From assembly GCF_029891575.1 (NCBI RefSeq), contig NZ_JARZHF010000004.1, positions 248,001 to 312,000 on the forward strand: 64,000 bases of DNA, in the 5' to 3' direction. The notes beneath the pieces were generated by a model that saw nothing but the letters and a program-made list of their open reading frames with translations, did not search any database and was not told the DNA's origin. Below are positions 1 to 9,784 of this stretch, in pieces (the stretch's first letter is position 1; every line of letters begins with the position of its first letter). This DNA is from Salipaludibacillus daqingensis. GTDB lineage: Bacteria > Bacillota > Bacilli > Bacillales > Salisediminibacteriaceae. A program made the position numbers and the translations under genes.

Positions 1-1892
1 ATATTTATTTATTTCATCAAGGTACACACCACCACAGCTACGAGCTTTTAGGTTGTCACCAGATGGAATGGAACGAACAAAAAGGTTTCCGCTTCCTTGT
101 ATGGGCTCCACATGCTCACCAAGTTTTTCTAGCCGGCGATTTTAATGACTGGAATGGTGAGTCTTATCCACTCGAGCGAGTAAATGAAGAAGGGTTATGG
201 ATTGGCTTCTTCACAAATATCCCCTCTGGCTCGCCTTATAAGTATTCCATTGTCCACCCTAGTGGACAACGTCTGCTTAAAGCAGATCCCTTTGCCAAAC
301 AATCAGAGCTTCGCCCAGCTACGGCTTCGGTTACCCCTACAGAAACATATTATGAATGGGCAGACGAAGATTGGCAACATATCAAGAAAAAATACAACCC
401 ATATCAATCACCGATTAATATTTATGAGGTCCACCTTGGCACTTGGAAAAAGAAAGGGGATGAGGTTCTTTACACGTATCGAGAATTAGCAAAAGATTTA
501 ATTCCTTATGTAAAGAAACTCGGGTACACACACATAGAATTGATGCCAATTTCAGAACACCCCTTTGACCTTTCATGGGGCTATCAAATCACAGGGTATT
601 TCTCGATTACGAGTCGTTATGGCTCGCCAGATGATTTCAAATACTTTGTTGACCAGTGCCACCAACACGGAATCGGGGTCATTATGGATTGGGTTCCGGG
701 ACATTTTTGTAAAGACGAACATGGGCTCAGGCAATTTGATGGGGAACCATTATTCGAGTATTTAGATGATCGAAAAGCTGAAAAAACTTCTTGGGGAACG
801 CTAACCTTTGATTTTGGTCGTCCTGAAGTACAAAGTTTTCTCTTATCCAATGCTATCTACTGGTTAAAAGAATATCACATTGACGGTATTAGAGTAGATG
901 CCGTAGCTAGCATGATCTATTTAAACTTCGATAAAAACGATGGGGAAGAGAAAGTTTATAACTCATACGGTGGCGACGAACACCTCGAAGCTATCGCTTT
1001 CTTAAAAAAGCTTAACCAAGTCGTATTCGAGTATTTCCCTACTACATTAATGATGGCTGAGGATAGTTCTGATGTGCCGTTAGTTACTGCCCCGATACAT
1101 GATGGTGGCTTAGGATTTAACTTCAAATGGAACATGGGTTGGATGAATGATGTTCTTGAGTATATGGAACACGATCCTCTTTATCGAAAGTGGAATCATA
1201 ACTTATTAACGTTCTCTTTTATGTATACTCATACTGAAAATTTTGTGTTACCACTATCCCATGATGAAGTCGTGCACGGAAAGAAGTCCTTATTAAATAA
1301 AATGCCTGGCGACCAATGGCAGCAGTTTGCCAACCTACGGTTATTATACGGCTACATGATGGTACACCCAGGGAAAAAATTATTATTCATGGGTGGCGAA
1401 TTTGGTCAATATGCCGAATGGAAAGATAAAGAACAATTAGATTGGCATCTATTAGACTACCCTTTGCATCATAGCATGTTTGACTATGTAAAAACATTAA
1501 ACCATTTCTATAAATCTGAACCTAGTCTCTATGAATTAGACCATGATCATAATGGATTTGAATGGATTGATCCACATAACATCGATCAAAGCATCGTCGC
1601 CTTTATTCGCAAAGGGAAAGAGAAAAAAGACGAAAGAATTATCGTATGTAATTTCACACCTAATGTGAATTATGACTATAAAATCGGTGTGTCTGAACCT
1701 GGAGAATACGTTGAGATTTTCAATTCAGACAAAAAATCGTTCGGCGGATCCGATCAATTGAACAACGAGAAACACTTTAGTTTTGCTGAGAAATGGCATA
1801 ATTTTGAACAACATATCAAAATTATGGTTCCCCCGTTAGCTATTGCTATATTCAAAAAAATAGATCAAGACACAACAGAGGAGGACAACTAA
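1..1892 (+). CDS. glgB: 1,4-alpha-glucan branching enzyme GlgB (5' end cut by window edge)
   Basis: Introduces alpha-1,6 branches into growing glycogen in the cytoplasm. An ATG lies at 63, but the reading frame is open to the window edge, and the residues before it (LFHQGTHHHSYELLG, from about 12) match the conserved N-terminus of GlgB, so the true start is a few codons outside the window. An N-terminal CBM48/isoamylase-N domain (FLAGDFNDWNG) is followed by a GH13 barrel. Catalytic motifs are visible: GIRVDAVAS (nucleophile Asp, near nt 885-910), MMAEDSS (acid/base Glu) and LSHDEVVHG. The C-terminal beta domain is complete. It is the first gene of glgBCDAP; the stop codon directly abuts the glgC start, so the two are translationally linked. 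Confidence 0.96.
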   Translation, partial: IYLFHQGTHHHSYELLGCHQMEWNEQKGFRFLVWAPHAHQVFLAGDFNDWNGESYPLERVNEEGLWIGFFTNIPSGSPYKYSIVHPSGQRLLKADPFAKQSELRPATASVTPTETYYEWADEDWQHIKKKYNPYQSPINIYEVHLGTWKKKGDEVLYTYRELAKDLIPYVKKLGYTHIELMPISEHPFDLSWGYQITGYFSITSRYGSPDDFKYFVDQCHQHGIGVIMDWVPGHFCKDEHGLRQFDGEPLFEYLDDRKAEKTSWGTLTFDFGRPEVQSFLLSNAIYWLKEYHIDGIRVDAVASMIYLNFDKNDGEEKVYNSYGGDEHLEAIAFLKKLNQVVFEYFPTTLMMAEDSSDVPLVTAPIHDGGLGFNFKWNMGWMNDVLEYMEHDPLYRKWNHNLLTFSFMYTHTENFVLPLSHDEVVHGKKSLLNKMPGDQWQQFANLRLLYGYMMVHPGKKLLFMGGEFGQYAEWKDKEQLDWHLLDYPLHHSMFDYVKTLNHFYKSEPSLYELDHDHNGFEWIDPHNIDQSIVAFIRKGKEKKDERIIVCNFTPNVNYDYKIGVSEPGEYVEIFNSDKKSFGGSDQLNNEKHFSFAEKWHNFEQHIKIMVPPLAIAIFKKIDQDTTEEDN

Positions 1893-3032
1893 ATGAAAAA
1901 AGAATGTGTTGGAATGCTGCTTGCCGGTGGCGAAGGGAAACGATTAGGATTACTGACGAAAAACTTAGCTAAACCTGCCGTCCACTTTGGTGGGAAATAC
2001 CGAATCATTGATTTCACTCTAAGTAATTGTTCCAATTCAAGGATACACACGGTTGGTGTTTTAACCCAATATTCTCCGATGGTACTTAATAAACATATCG
2101 GAATTGGTAAACCTTGGGATTTAGATCGTCAAGAAGATGGAGTCGCGATTTTATCACCTTATACAGCTAAAAAAGGGGGAAGTTGGTATAAAGGTACCGC
2201 TGACGCCATTTCACAAAACATCCATTATATTGATCAATATGACCCTGAATTTGTTCTCGTTATTTCTGGGGATCATATTTACCAAATGAACTATGACAAA
2301 CTCATTGAGCATCATCGAGAAAAACAGTCAGAAGCAACGATTTCCGTTATTGAAGTTCCTTGGAAAGAAGCTTCTCGATTTGGCATTTTAAATACGAAAA
2401 GTAATTTAGAAATCTATGAATTTGACGAGAAACCTGAAAACCCTAAAAATAACTTGGCATCCATGGGTATTTATGTTTTTAATTGGAAAACACTACGAAA
2501 ATATCTCATAGAAGATTCTAAACTCAAAAACTCTTCTCATGATTTCGGGAAAGATGTAATCCCAGCTATGTTAAATGATGAGTTACCTTTATTTGCTTAT
2601 CGTTTTGAAGGATACTGGAAAGATGTTGGAACGATCCAAAGCTATTGGGAAGCAAACATGGATCTCTTGGAAGAAGATTTATCTTTATCATTAAATAACA
2701 AAGAGTGGAGGACTTATTCACACGATACTAACTATCCTCCCCACTTTATAGATAAAAACGCGGTCATAGACAATTCCTTAATTAATTCAGGCTGTTGGAT
2801 TTCTGGTAAAGTAACGAATTCTGTCTTGTTTGAACGAGTGGATGTAGGCGATGAATCTTCTATAAACGAATCTATCCTTCATCCTGCTGTAAGAATCGGA
2901 AAAAACTGTGTTGTTAATCGTGCAATCATTATGGAGAATGTCTCTATTCCTGATGGCGTAACAATTGATGGCTCCGAATTCGATGAACCCGTCGTCATAA
3001 ACGATGAAAACATTTATGATTTCACGAACTAA
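1893..3032 (+). CDS. glgC: Glucose-1-phosphate adenylyltransferase catalytic subunit GlgC
   Basis: Makes ADP-glucose from glucose-1-phosphate and ATP, the committed step of glycogen synthesis. The nucleotidyltransferase signature [12 protein letters not shown] lies near residue 11, followed by the [15 protein letters not shown] region, the metal/sugar-phosphate loop [12 protein letters not shown] (about 125) and a C-terminal left-handed beta-helix. At 379 residues it has the usual Bacillus GlgC length. The ATG follows the glgB stop with no gap and has a GAGGAGG ribosome site at about 1878. It probably pairs with GlgD, encoded next. Confidence 0.96.
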   Translation: MKKECVGMLLAGGEGKRLGLLTKNLAKPAVHFGGKYRIIDFTLSNCSNSRIHTVGVLTQYSPMVLNKHIGIGKPWDLDRQEDGVAILSPYTAKKGGSWYKGTADAISQNIHYIDQYDPEFVLVISGDHIYQMNYDKLIEHHREKQSEATISVIEVPWKEASRFGILNTKSNLEIYEFDEKPENPKNNLASMGIYVFNWKTLRKYLIEDSKLKNSSHDFGKDVIPAMLNDELPLFAYRFEGYWKDVGTIQSYWEANMDLLEEDLSLSLNNKEWRTYSHDTNYPPHFIDKNAVIDNSLINSGCWISGKVTNSVLFERVDVGDESSINESILHPAVRIGKNCVVNRAIIMENVSIPDGVTIDGSEFDEPVVINDENIYDFTN

Positions 3033-3138
3033 ATACAACGATTAATTTATGATACTGTTCTTTTCTTAAAAGAGTAATTGAAAGAGACTTTTATTAAGTA
3101 AACAAACGAATGCCAAAATAAAAACTGAGGGTGATAAA

Positions 3139-4245
3139 ATGAATTCATTAATGGGTTTGATCAACTTAGAACATGAATACGATTTTTTAGAAGAACTAAC
3201 CTATTTCCGCTGTGGAGCTGCTGCTCCTTTCGGAGGAAGATACCGTCTCATAGACTTCACTCTGTCTAACATGGTGAACTCAGGAGTAGAAGAAGTCGCT
3301 GTTTTCACAAACCATAAATACCGTGCGTTAATGGACCATATTGGAACAGGGGCAGACTGGGAGTTAGCAAGACGACACGGAGGACTTTTTATATTACCTC
3401 CAGACTGGAATGATCCAACCGATATTTCTCGCGGGGACCTTCGTCACTTTCACAACAATCGAGACTATTTTAAACGTTCAAAAGCAGACCATGTGATTAT
3501 TAGTGGTAGTCAGTTTATTTCTAATAGCAACTATAAAAAAGCGTTCGAATACCATCTCGAACGTGATGCTGATGTCACGTGTGTTTCTACACATGTCGAA
3601 GAATTCAAACCTGAACATGTCTCTCAACTACGTATTGAAAATAATGACGAAGATTGGGTAACGAATTTTACAAATGACCAACAAAATCCTCACCTGTTTA
3701 CAGGTGTTTATATTATTAAAAAAGAGATATTAATGAAACTTGTGGATGAATGTATTGCTTATCATAAAGATCATTTCTTTTTTGATGGGATTAAAGCCAA
3801 CTTAGATAAATTAAAAGTTCAGTTTTACTCTTACGAAGGTTACTCGGCATTTATTAACTCCGTTGAGAGTTTTTATCGACATAATTTAAATCTTTTAAAC
3901 CCTGAAAACTATAAATCATTATTTTTCAAAAATCAGTTTGTCCTAACAAAAATTAGTAATGAACCACCTGCAAAATATCGAAAAGGGGCAAATGTATCAG
4001 GGTCTATGTTCGCAAATGGATGTGTCATAGATGGAGAAGTCTCTAACAGTGTTATCTTTCGAGGCGTAAAAATTAATCAAAGTGCAAATGTTAAAAACTC
4101 TGTAATTATGCAACGTTGTACGATTGAAAAAGATGTATATTTAGAGAACGTTATTCTTGATAAAGACGTTCACGTAACTGCCGGACAAACGTTTATTGGC
4201 TCAAAAGAGAAACCTTTTGTTGTTGCTAAACGAAAAACTATTTAA
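3139..4245 (+). CDS. glgD: GlgD, non-catalytic subunit of ADP-glucose pyrophosphorylase
   Basis: A GlgC homologue of 368 residues. The GGRYRLIDFTLSN segment is retained, but the N-terminal nucleotide-binding glycine-rich loop found in GlgC is absent and the protein opens with MNSLMGLINLEHEYD. The GDH metal motif of GlgC is also replaced (ISGSQFISN). This is the known pattern of GlgD, which forms a heteromer with GlgC and stimulates or stabilises it. The C-terminal beta-helix repeats are present. The start has a GAGGGTG site. A 106-bp gap separates it from glgC and a 119-bp gap with a hairpin element separates it from glgA. Confidence 0.93.
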   Translation: MNSLMGLINLEHEYDFLEELTYFRCGAAAPFGGRYRLIDFTLSNMVNSGVEEVAVFTNHKYRALMDHIGTGADWELARRHGGLFILPPDWNDPTDISRGDLRHFHNNRDYFKRSKADHVIISGSQFISNSNYKKAFEYHLERDADVTCVSTHVEEFKPEHVSQLRIENNDEDWVTNFTNDQQNPHLFTGVYIIKKEILMKLVDECIAYHKDHFFFDGIKANLDKLKVQFYSYEGYSAFINSVESFYRHNLNLLNPENYKSLFFKNQFVLTKISNEPPAKYRKGANVSGSMFANGCVIDGEVSNSVIFRGVKINQSANVKNSVIMQRCTIEKDVYLENVILDKDVHVTAGQTFIGSKEKPFVVAKRKTI

Positions 4246-4276
4246 AAATGTAATATGAGGTAAATACTAAATAGAT

Positions 4277-4336
4277 GGCTCTGTTGTTGGTGAATACTAT
4301 CCATTTTAGATCGAAGGTAGTTCACCAACCAGAGCC
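4277..4336. repeat. 60-bp imperfect inverted repeat between glgD and glgA (mini-element or mRNA hairpin)
   Basis: Left arm 4277-4294 (GGCTCTGTTGTTGGTGAA) pairs with right arm 4321-4336 (TTCACCAACCAGAGCC) with a two-base bulge, and weaker pairing continues inward (CTATCC / GGTAG). No T-run follows on either strand, so it is not a classical terminator. The outer ends are terminal-inverted-repeat-like, and the flanks are near-identical 8-mers (AAATAGAT at 4269-4276, AAATAAAT at 4337-4344), as after a miniature transposon insertion. In the transcript it would be a long hairpin just upstream of glgA. Confidence 0.6.
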
Positions 4337-4364
4337 AAATAAATAAAGGAGAAGAGATTCTATT

Positions 4365-5798
4365 ATGAAAAAAATATTATTTACAGCTTCAGAATGTACC
4401 CCTTTTGTGAAAACAGGAGGTCTTGCCGATGTCATTGGGTCTCTTCCCCAAGCATTGATAGAAGCTAAATTAGCTGAGGTACGAGTCATTTTACCTTTAT
4501 ACGATGAAATACCAGCTCAGTGGAAAGAAAAAATGGAGAAAGTAGCTACTTTTGATGTAAAAGTCGGCTGGCGAGACCAACAAGCAACGCTTTACACGCT
4601 GAAACACGAAGGAATCGTTTTCTATTTTCTAGCCAATACTTTATATTTCACTAGAAAAGGAATTTACGGTTACTATGACGATGGTGAACGTTTTGTCTTT
4701 TTCAGTCAAGCCATTATCGATGCATTTCCTTATTTAGATTACACGCCTGATGTTCTCCATGCACATGATTGGCAAACTGGCTTAGCTGTGGCATTCGCAA
4801 AAGTCGCACCCCCAACCCCAAATTTGCGTACAGTTTTTACGATTCACAACATCAAGTATCAAGGGATGATGCCACATCAAGCCTTTGACGATCTATTTCA
4901 ATTACCCCTTGAGCACTTTGCAGGTTTCGAGTGGAACGGGATGATTAACTGCATGAAGGCAGGTCTTTTCCATGCAGATAAAATTACGACAGTAAGCCCT
5001 AGTTACGCAGAAGAAATTAAAGATCCTTATTATAGTGAAGGACTACACACGATTCTTCACCAACGAGCAAACGATTTATCAGGGGTTATAAATGGGATTA
5101 ACACTAACGACTATCACCCATCTAAGGACCCTCATATCGCCGTAAATTACAGCCATTCTCGTGTGAAGAAAAAAGATAACAAAGAAGTCCTTCAAAAAGA
5201 GTTTGGTCTTCCCGTGAACAGAGATGTGCCAATGTATGTTGCAATATCAAGACTTGTAGAACAAAAAGGATTTCATTTACTAGAACGAATTTTAGATGAA
5301 TTTTTACAAGAAGACGTTCAAGCTATCGTTTTAGGCACTGGGGAGCATGAGTTTGAACAGTCTTTCTCTCACTTAGCTCATAGGCATAGCGATAAAATGG
5401 TTACGTTATTAAAATTTGATGAAGGGCTAGCTAGACAATTATATGCTAGCGCTGACTTTTTTATCATGCCTTCGATGTTTGAGCCTTGCGGATTATCGCA
5501 ACTCATTGCTTTGCAATACAAAACGGTTCCAATTGTTCGTGAAACGGGTGGATTAAAAGATACGGTTAAACCATTTAACGAAATCACTGGTGAAGGAAAT
5601 GGGTTTAGTTTTTCCAACTATAATGCTCATGACTTGCTATCTGTCATGAAATATTCGTTAAATGTTTATCATAACTCCGATGCATGGCCTCGTTTATTGA
5701 AAAATGTGAATAAAAGTCAATTTGGCTGGAAAGAATCAGCAAAAGCTTACGCCGATATCTACGACTCATTTGTAGATGCAGGAAATAATGAGGAGTGA
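4365..5798 (+). CDS. glgA: Glycogen synthase GlgA
   Basis: Transfers glucose from ADP-glucose to the non-reducing ends of glycogen; GT5 family, 477 residues, full length. The N-terminal ADP-glucose-binding motif KTGGLADVIGSLP starts near residue 17. The C-terminal Rossmann half carries ISRLVEQKGFHLLE and the catalytic/nucleotide-binding segment MFEPCGLSQL followed by RETGGLKDTV. The purine-rich ribosome site AAGGAGAAGAGA sits just downstream of the hairpin element. The stop overlaps the glgP ribosome site, so the two genes are coupled. Confidence 0.96.
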   Translation: MKKILFTASECTPFVKTGGLADVIGSLPQALIEAKLAEVRVILPLYDEIPAQWKEKMEKVATFDVKVGWRDQQATLYTLKHEGIVFYFLANTLYFTRKGIYGYYDDGERFVFFSQAIIDAFPYLDYTPDVLHAHDWQTGLAVAFAKVAPPTPNLRTVFTIHNIKYQGMMPHQAFDDLFQLPLEHFAGFEWNGMINCMKAGLFHADKITTVSPSYAEEIKDPYYSEGLHTILHQRANDLSGVINGINTNDYHPSKDPHIAVNYSHSRVKKKDNKEVLQKEFGLPVNRDVPMYVAISRLVEQKGFHLLERILDEFLQEDVQAIVLGTGEHEFEQSFSHLAHRHSDKMVTLLKFDEGLARQLYASADFFIMPSMFEPCGLSQLIALQYKTVPIVRETGGLKDTVKPFNEITGEGNGFSFSNYNAHDLLSVMKYSLNVYHNSDAWPRLLKNVNKSQFGWKESAKAYADIYDSFVDAGNNEE

Positions 5799-5805
5799 AC
5801 GCAGA

Positions 5806-8226
5806 ATGAACAAATACACCAAGGAAGCTTTTGTTAACCTTCTGGAAGATAAATTGACCAGAAAAAGAAGAATACACATGGAAGATGCTTCAGACAAAGA
5901 TTTATACTACGTTATTGCATCGATTGTGAAAGATGAGCTAACCCCTAAATGGTTAGATACGCAAGAAAAATATAAAAGTAATGAAACAAGACAAGTCTAT
6001 TACTTATCCATGGAATTTCTCATCGGAAGACTTCTAGAGAGTAATTTACTTAATTGTGGATTATTAGATGTTTGTAACGAGGCTCTAAGAGAAATAGGTC
6101 GTGACCCTGAAGAAATTTATAAAAATGAACATGACGCAGGACTTGGGAACGGTGGCCTAGGTCGACTCGCTGCTTGTTTTCTTGATTCCATTGCTTCATT
6201 AAATTTACCAGGACATGGATCAGGAATTCGTTATCGATACGGTTTATTTGAACAACGAATCATTCACGGTAATCAAATTGAATTGCCGGATTATTGGCTA
6301 AAGGAAGAATATCCTTGGGAAACGAGAAAAACAGACGAAGCGATAGAAGTTCATTTTGGTGGATCTGTTCATATGCATAAAAAAAGCGACGGAACGTTAG
6401 AATTCTCTTATCATAACACAGATAAAGTAATGGCAGTCCCATATGACGTTCCCGTAGTCGGATATCAAAACAATGTCGTAAATACTTTAAGACTTTGGAG
6501 TGCGGAACTTCCTCAGGATGAATCAGATTTTTTATCTGAACCATCGAGTCAATATTATCATCACTTAGATCACACTCATTCCGTTGAACAAATATCAGGC
6601 TTTTTATACCCAGACGATTCTAGTTTTGAAGGAAAAGAGTTACGTTTGAAACAACAATATTTTCTCGTTTCTGCAACAATTAAAGGAATTATTAATAAGT
6701 TTAAAGACGAACATAATCTTCCCTTAACATCTTTGCAAGAAAAAGTCGTTATTCAAATTAATGATACTCATCCAAGTTTAGCTGTCCCAGAACTAATGCG
6801 TATTCTGATGGACGAAGAAGGATTAAACTGGAAACAAGCATGGAATGTGACTACGAAAGTGATTGCTTATACGAATCATACAACGTTAAGTGAAGCTCTC
6901 GAAAAATGGCCAGTATCTATGATTCAAAACCTTCTTCCGCGAATTTTCATGATTATTAATGAAATAAACGAAAGATTTTGCCAAGGAATTTGGTTTGATC
7001 ATCCTGAATTAAGAGACAGTATTCCTGAGCTAGCAATTATAGCTGATGATCAAGTTCATATGGCACATCTAGCTATCGTTGGTAGTTTTAGTGTGAATGG
7101 CGTTGCTCGCCTCCACACGGAAATATTGAAAACGAAGGAAATGAAAAACTTCTATACGTTATATCCGAGACGATTTAATAACAAAACGAATGGCATTACC
7201 CATCGTCGCTGGCTTTTACAAGTAAACCCTTGTTTATCAAAGGCGATTACCGAAGCGATTGGACCGCAGTGGGTCAAACAGCCTAACAAATTAATAAGTT
7301 TACTTAGATACTCTAACGATAGGCCTTTCTTAGAAAAAATCGATCAAGTAAAGCGAGAAAACAAGCAGGTGCTTGCTAATCTCATTCATAAACAAACGGG
7401 AGTAACAGTTGACGAAGAATCTATCTTTGATGTTCAAATCAAGCGTCTCCACGAATATAAACGTCAATTATTAAACATCTTTCACGTCATATATCTCTAC
7501 AATGAGTTAAAAGAAAATCCATCATTGGACTTAACTCCTAGAACGTTTATTTTTGCAGCAAAAGCAGCACCTAGCTATCATTTAGCTAAAGAGGTCATTA
7601 AGTTGATTCACCATGTTGCGTCTATTGTGAACTTCGATAAAACTGTTAACGGAAAGTTAAAAGTTATTTTCCTTGAAAATTACAATGTTAGCTTGGCAGA
7701 AAAGATCATCCCTGCTGCCGATATAAGTGAACAAATTTCAACAGCTAGTAAAGAGGCTTCTGGAACAGGAAATATGAAAATGATGATGAACGGTGCACTC
7801 ACAGTTGGTACACTAGATGGCGCCAATATTGAAATTAAAGACCTTGTAGGCGATGACAATATATTTATATTTGGCTTAAAAGCCGATGAAGTGTTGAACT
7901 ATTATAAAAACGGCGGCTATGTTGCAAAAGATATTTATAATACCGATGAACGTGTAAGAAAAATTCTTGATCAATTAAATTACGGCGAATTTGGTGCTCA
8001 TGAGATTGAATTTAAAGATATTTTCTATAATATCCTTTATCATAATGACCCTTACTTCGTTTTAAAAGATTTCGATCCTTATATCGAATCTCACGAGCTC
8101 ATTGAGCGAGCATATCGACATAAAAAGTCATGGCAAAAAATGAGTGTTACAAATATCGCTTATTCTGGTAAGTTTTCTAGTGATAGAACGATTAAAGAAT
8201 ATGCTTCTGAAATTTGGAAAATCTAG
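5806..8226 (+). CDS. glgP: Glycogen phosphorylase GlgP
   Basis: Releases glucose-1-phosphate from glycogen chain ends using PLP. The PLP-site region GTGNMKMMMNGALTVGTLDG is clear, with the cofactor lysine in NMKMMMNG. The frame is open upstream to an ATG at 5776, but the ATG at 5806 is preferred: AGGAG at 5791-5795 lies 10 nt before it, and the resulting 806-residue protein starts MNKYTKEAF, near the usual family length. It is the last gene of the operon and is followed by a strong terminator. Confidence 0.95.
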   Translation: MNKYTKEAFVNLLEDKLTRKRRIHMEDASDKDLYYVIASIVKDELTPKWLDTQEKYKSNETRQVYYLSMEFLIGRLLESNLLNCGLLDVCNEALREIGRDPEEIYKNEHDAGLGNGGLGRLAACFLDSIASLNLPGHGSGIRYRYGLFEQRIIHGNQIELPDYWLKEEYPWETRKTDEAIEVHFGGSVHMHKKSDGTLEFSYHNTDKVMAVPYDVPVVGYQNNVVNTLRLWSAELPQDESDFLSEPSSQYYHHLDHTHSVEQISGFLYPDDSSFEGKELRLKQQYFLVSATIKGIINKFKDEHNLPLTSLQEKVVIQINDTHPSLAVPELMRILMDEEGLNWKQAWNVTTKVIAYTNHTTLSEALEKWPVSMIQNLLPRIFMIINEINERFCQGIWFDHPELRDSIPELAIIADDQVHMAHLAIVGSFSVNGVARLHTEILKTKEMKNFYTLYPRRFNNKTNGITHRRWLLQVNPCLSKAITEAIGPQWVKQPNKLISLLRYSNDRPFLEKIDQVKRENKQVLANLIHKQTGVTVDEESIFDVQIKRLHEYKRQLLNIFHVIYLYNELKENPSLDLTPRTFIFAAKAAPSYHLAKEVIKLIHHVASIVNFDKTVNGKLKVIFLENYNVSLAEKIIPAADISEQISTASKEASGTGNMKMMMNGALTVGTLDGANIEIKDLVGDDNIFIFGLKADEVLNYYKNGGYVAKDIYNTDERVRKILDQLNYGEFGAHEIEFKDIFYNILYHNDPYFVLKDFDPYIESHELIERAYRHKKSWQKMSVTNIAYSGKFSSDRTIKEYASEIWKI

Positions 8227-8261
8227 GTGCGTTAGTCAACGAATTGTATACAATTCAATAG

Positions 8262-8306
8262 GAAAAAGCACTGATTGACGAGTTTTTTCGTCTTCAGTGC
8301 TTTTTC
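8262..8306. terminator. Bidirectional terminator after glgP
   Basis: A perfect 13-bp stem, GAAAAAGCACTGA at 8262-8274 and its complement at 8294-8306, has A/T tracts on both sides, so it can stop glgP (+) and the converging ytlPQ-orf101 transcript (-). A separate perfect 16-bp palindrome, GAATTGTATACAATTC, lies upstream at 8241-8256; its role is unknown. Confidence 0.85.
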
Positions 8307-8383
8307 ACTTGGAAATATACGCCGTTCATTCCCTCATTATTTTTTTTTTTCTACCTCATATGTACTTAAAGCAGAGCTTTTGA

Positions 8384-8689
8384 TTACGATATTTCAGATT
8401 CCCAATTTTTAAGGATGTAATCTAGTTCCTCTTTTTCTTCGAGAGTCATTGCAGGCTGAATTTCAAAGAACTTTTCACTCCGGTTAAATGCAACGAGTTT
8501 CTCTCTCTCCCAGTGATTAATACCTGATTCCATCATGTCTTTCAATGCCGTTTTAAAAGAATGTGCAAATACGGTTACTTTCTCATTTTCCATAGAAAGC
8601 TCGACTCCCTTTCTTCCTGTCCAGTCAAAAGTAGCTCGCACGTAAATTATGTTTTGGAGTAGCTTGCCTGATTCTTCGTGTTGATTCAT
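8384..8689 (-). CDS. Uncharacterised 101-residue protein
   Basis: I do not recognise this family. It is a soluble, charged protein with no signal peptide or membrane segment. The C-terminal third (PAMTLEEKEELDYILKNWE) looks helical. The start is supported by GAGGG 8 nt upstream on the minus strand. It follows ytlQ on the same strand with a 65-bp gap and ends before the shared terminator at 8262-8306, so it is probably the last gene of a ytlP-ytlQ-orf transcript. The good ribosome site and codon pattern make it a likely real gene. Confidence 0.7.
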   Translation of the reverse strand: MNQHEESGKLLQNIIYVRATFDWTGRKGVELSMENEKVTVFAHSFKTALKDMMESGINHWEREKLVAFNRSEKFFEIQPAMTLEEKEELDYILKNWESEIS

Positions 8690-8754
8690 TAAATCGATCC
8701 CTCATTTTATAATAATATACGGTGTCACACACTTTTACTATCTTATAGGATCAA

Positions 8755-9705
8755 TCAATCATTATCAATAGAAGAGTCTTCCGTTTCCTCATAAGGGGAA
8801 CGATTATCTTGTGAACGATTTTGTGAAACCGTTAGACTATGTGAAAGGAGAAGATCAGCTATTTTCAATTGAATATTTTTTATCGGCGACTGATTTTTTA
8901 ATAATTGTTCATGAAAAGATGTGAAACTTCTTTTATCAACGAATTGAACCCGCTTACTTTTAGGCGGGATATCAATGAAACTATCTTTTGCTAATACAAC
9001 ATGTTTAATAGGTAAAGTGATATCTTTTTGTTGTAAAATGGAATCAACAACCAACCTCATTCGATTCAATGTGATATAAGGATGAAGAAATCGTTCTTCG
9101 CTTTTATTTTCTTTCCTCTTCCAAAATCTATCTGTCTCCATCTCAAAAATTGTTTGATCTGTTCCAAGAAGTGGAGTAATTAAATAAATATCATTTGGCG
9201 TTAAAATGATAACATCCATATCAACCGGAGCCCTTTTCATAAGAAATACAGGCTGATAGAAAATAAAATACGTATCTGGAAGATTCTTCACTAAAAAACC
9301 CAAAAGGGAATCGTAATAATAACTGCGCTTCACATTAGAAACCTCTGAAACAGTGGAACTAGCCCAGTTCAATTGAAATTCAAACAATTCTTCACGAAAC
9401 GATTTCTTTAACTGATCGATAGAGTGAACTGATAATTGTCGGTTTGTAGGTAAATTCATTTCATCTCTTGGTTGTTCGTGTTTTTTTCCTCGGAGTTTAT
9501 TCCAAGACCTTTTTAACATCGTTTCATTCTCTTCTTCGTAAACATTCAAATTTGGCAAATGAGAAAATCCTTTTTTCCTCACTTCCCAATCTTGTTTTAA
9601 TCTTTGCCAGCGCTCTTTTTTCAAGCGAACGTATCTGCTTGGGTACCGATAAATATCGATCTCATAACGTGACACATAGTCGGATAATTTTACGAGTTGC
9701 GCCAT
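8755..9705 (-). CDS. ytlQ: YtlQ-like protein with NERD-like core
   Basis: About 316 residues. The N-terminal 110 residues are basic and charged. The central region (YYYDSLLGFLVKNLPDTYFI, then LMKRAPVDMDVIILTPNDIY) resembles the beta-strand core of NERD/nuclease-related proteins, in which an acidic residue before a hydrophobic strand is conserved. Nuclease activity is not established here. The GTG at 9714 overlaps its own ribosome site, so the ATG at 9705 (GAGAGGG 8 nt upstream) is preferred. The name rests on gene order (ytlQ-ytlP-ytkP in B. subtilis) and length. Confidence 0.65.
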   Translation of the reverse strand: MAQLVKLSDYVSRYEIDIYRYPSRYVRLKKERWQRLKQDWEVRKKGFSHLPNLNVYEEENETMLKRSWNKLRGKKHEQPRDEMNLPTNRQLSVHSIDQLKKSFREELFEFQLNWASSTVSEVSNVKRSYYYDSLLGFLVKNLPDTYFIFYQPVFLMKRAPVDMDVIILTPNDIYLITPLLGTDQTIFEMETDRFWKRKENKSEERFLHPYITLNRMRLVVDSILQQKDITLPIKHVVLAKDSFIDIPPKSKRVQFVDKRSFTSFHEQLLKNQSPIKNIQLKIADLLLSHSLTVSQNRSQDNRSPYEETEDSSIDND

Positions 9706-9784
9706 GCTTTTCACCCTCTCATCATGCTTATTACAATTGCTCTGTAAAAAAACTTTCGTTTAATATTAAAACTAAACAGGTCCT

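Noticed and set aside
63-1892. ATG at 63 as the true start of glgB
   Set aside because: The frame is open to the window edge, and the residues encoded before 63 match the conserved GlgB N-terminus, so the gene begins outside the window.
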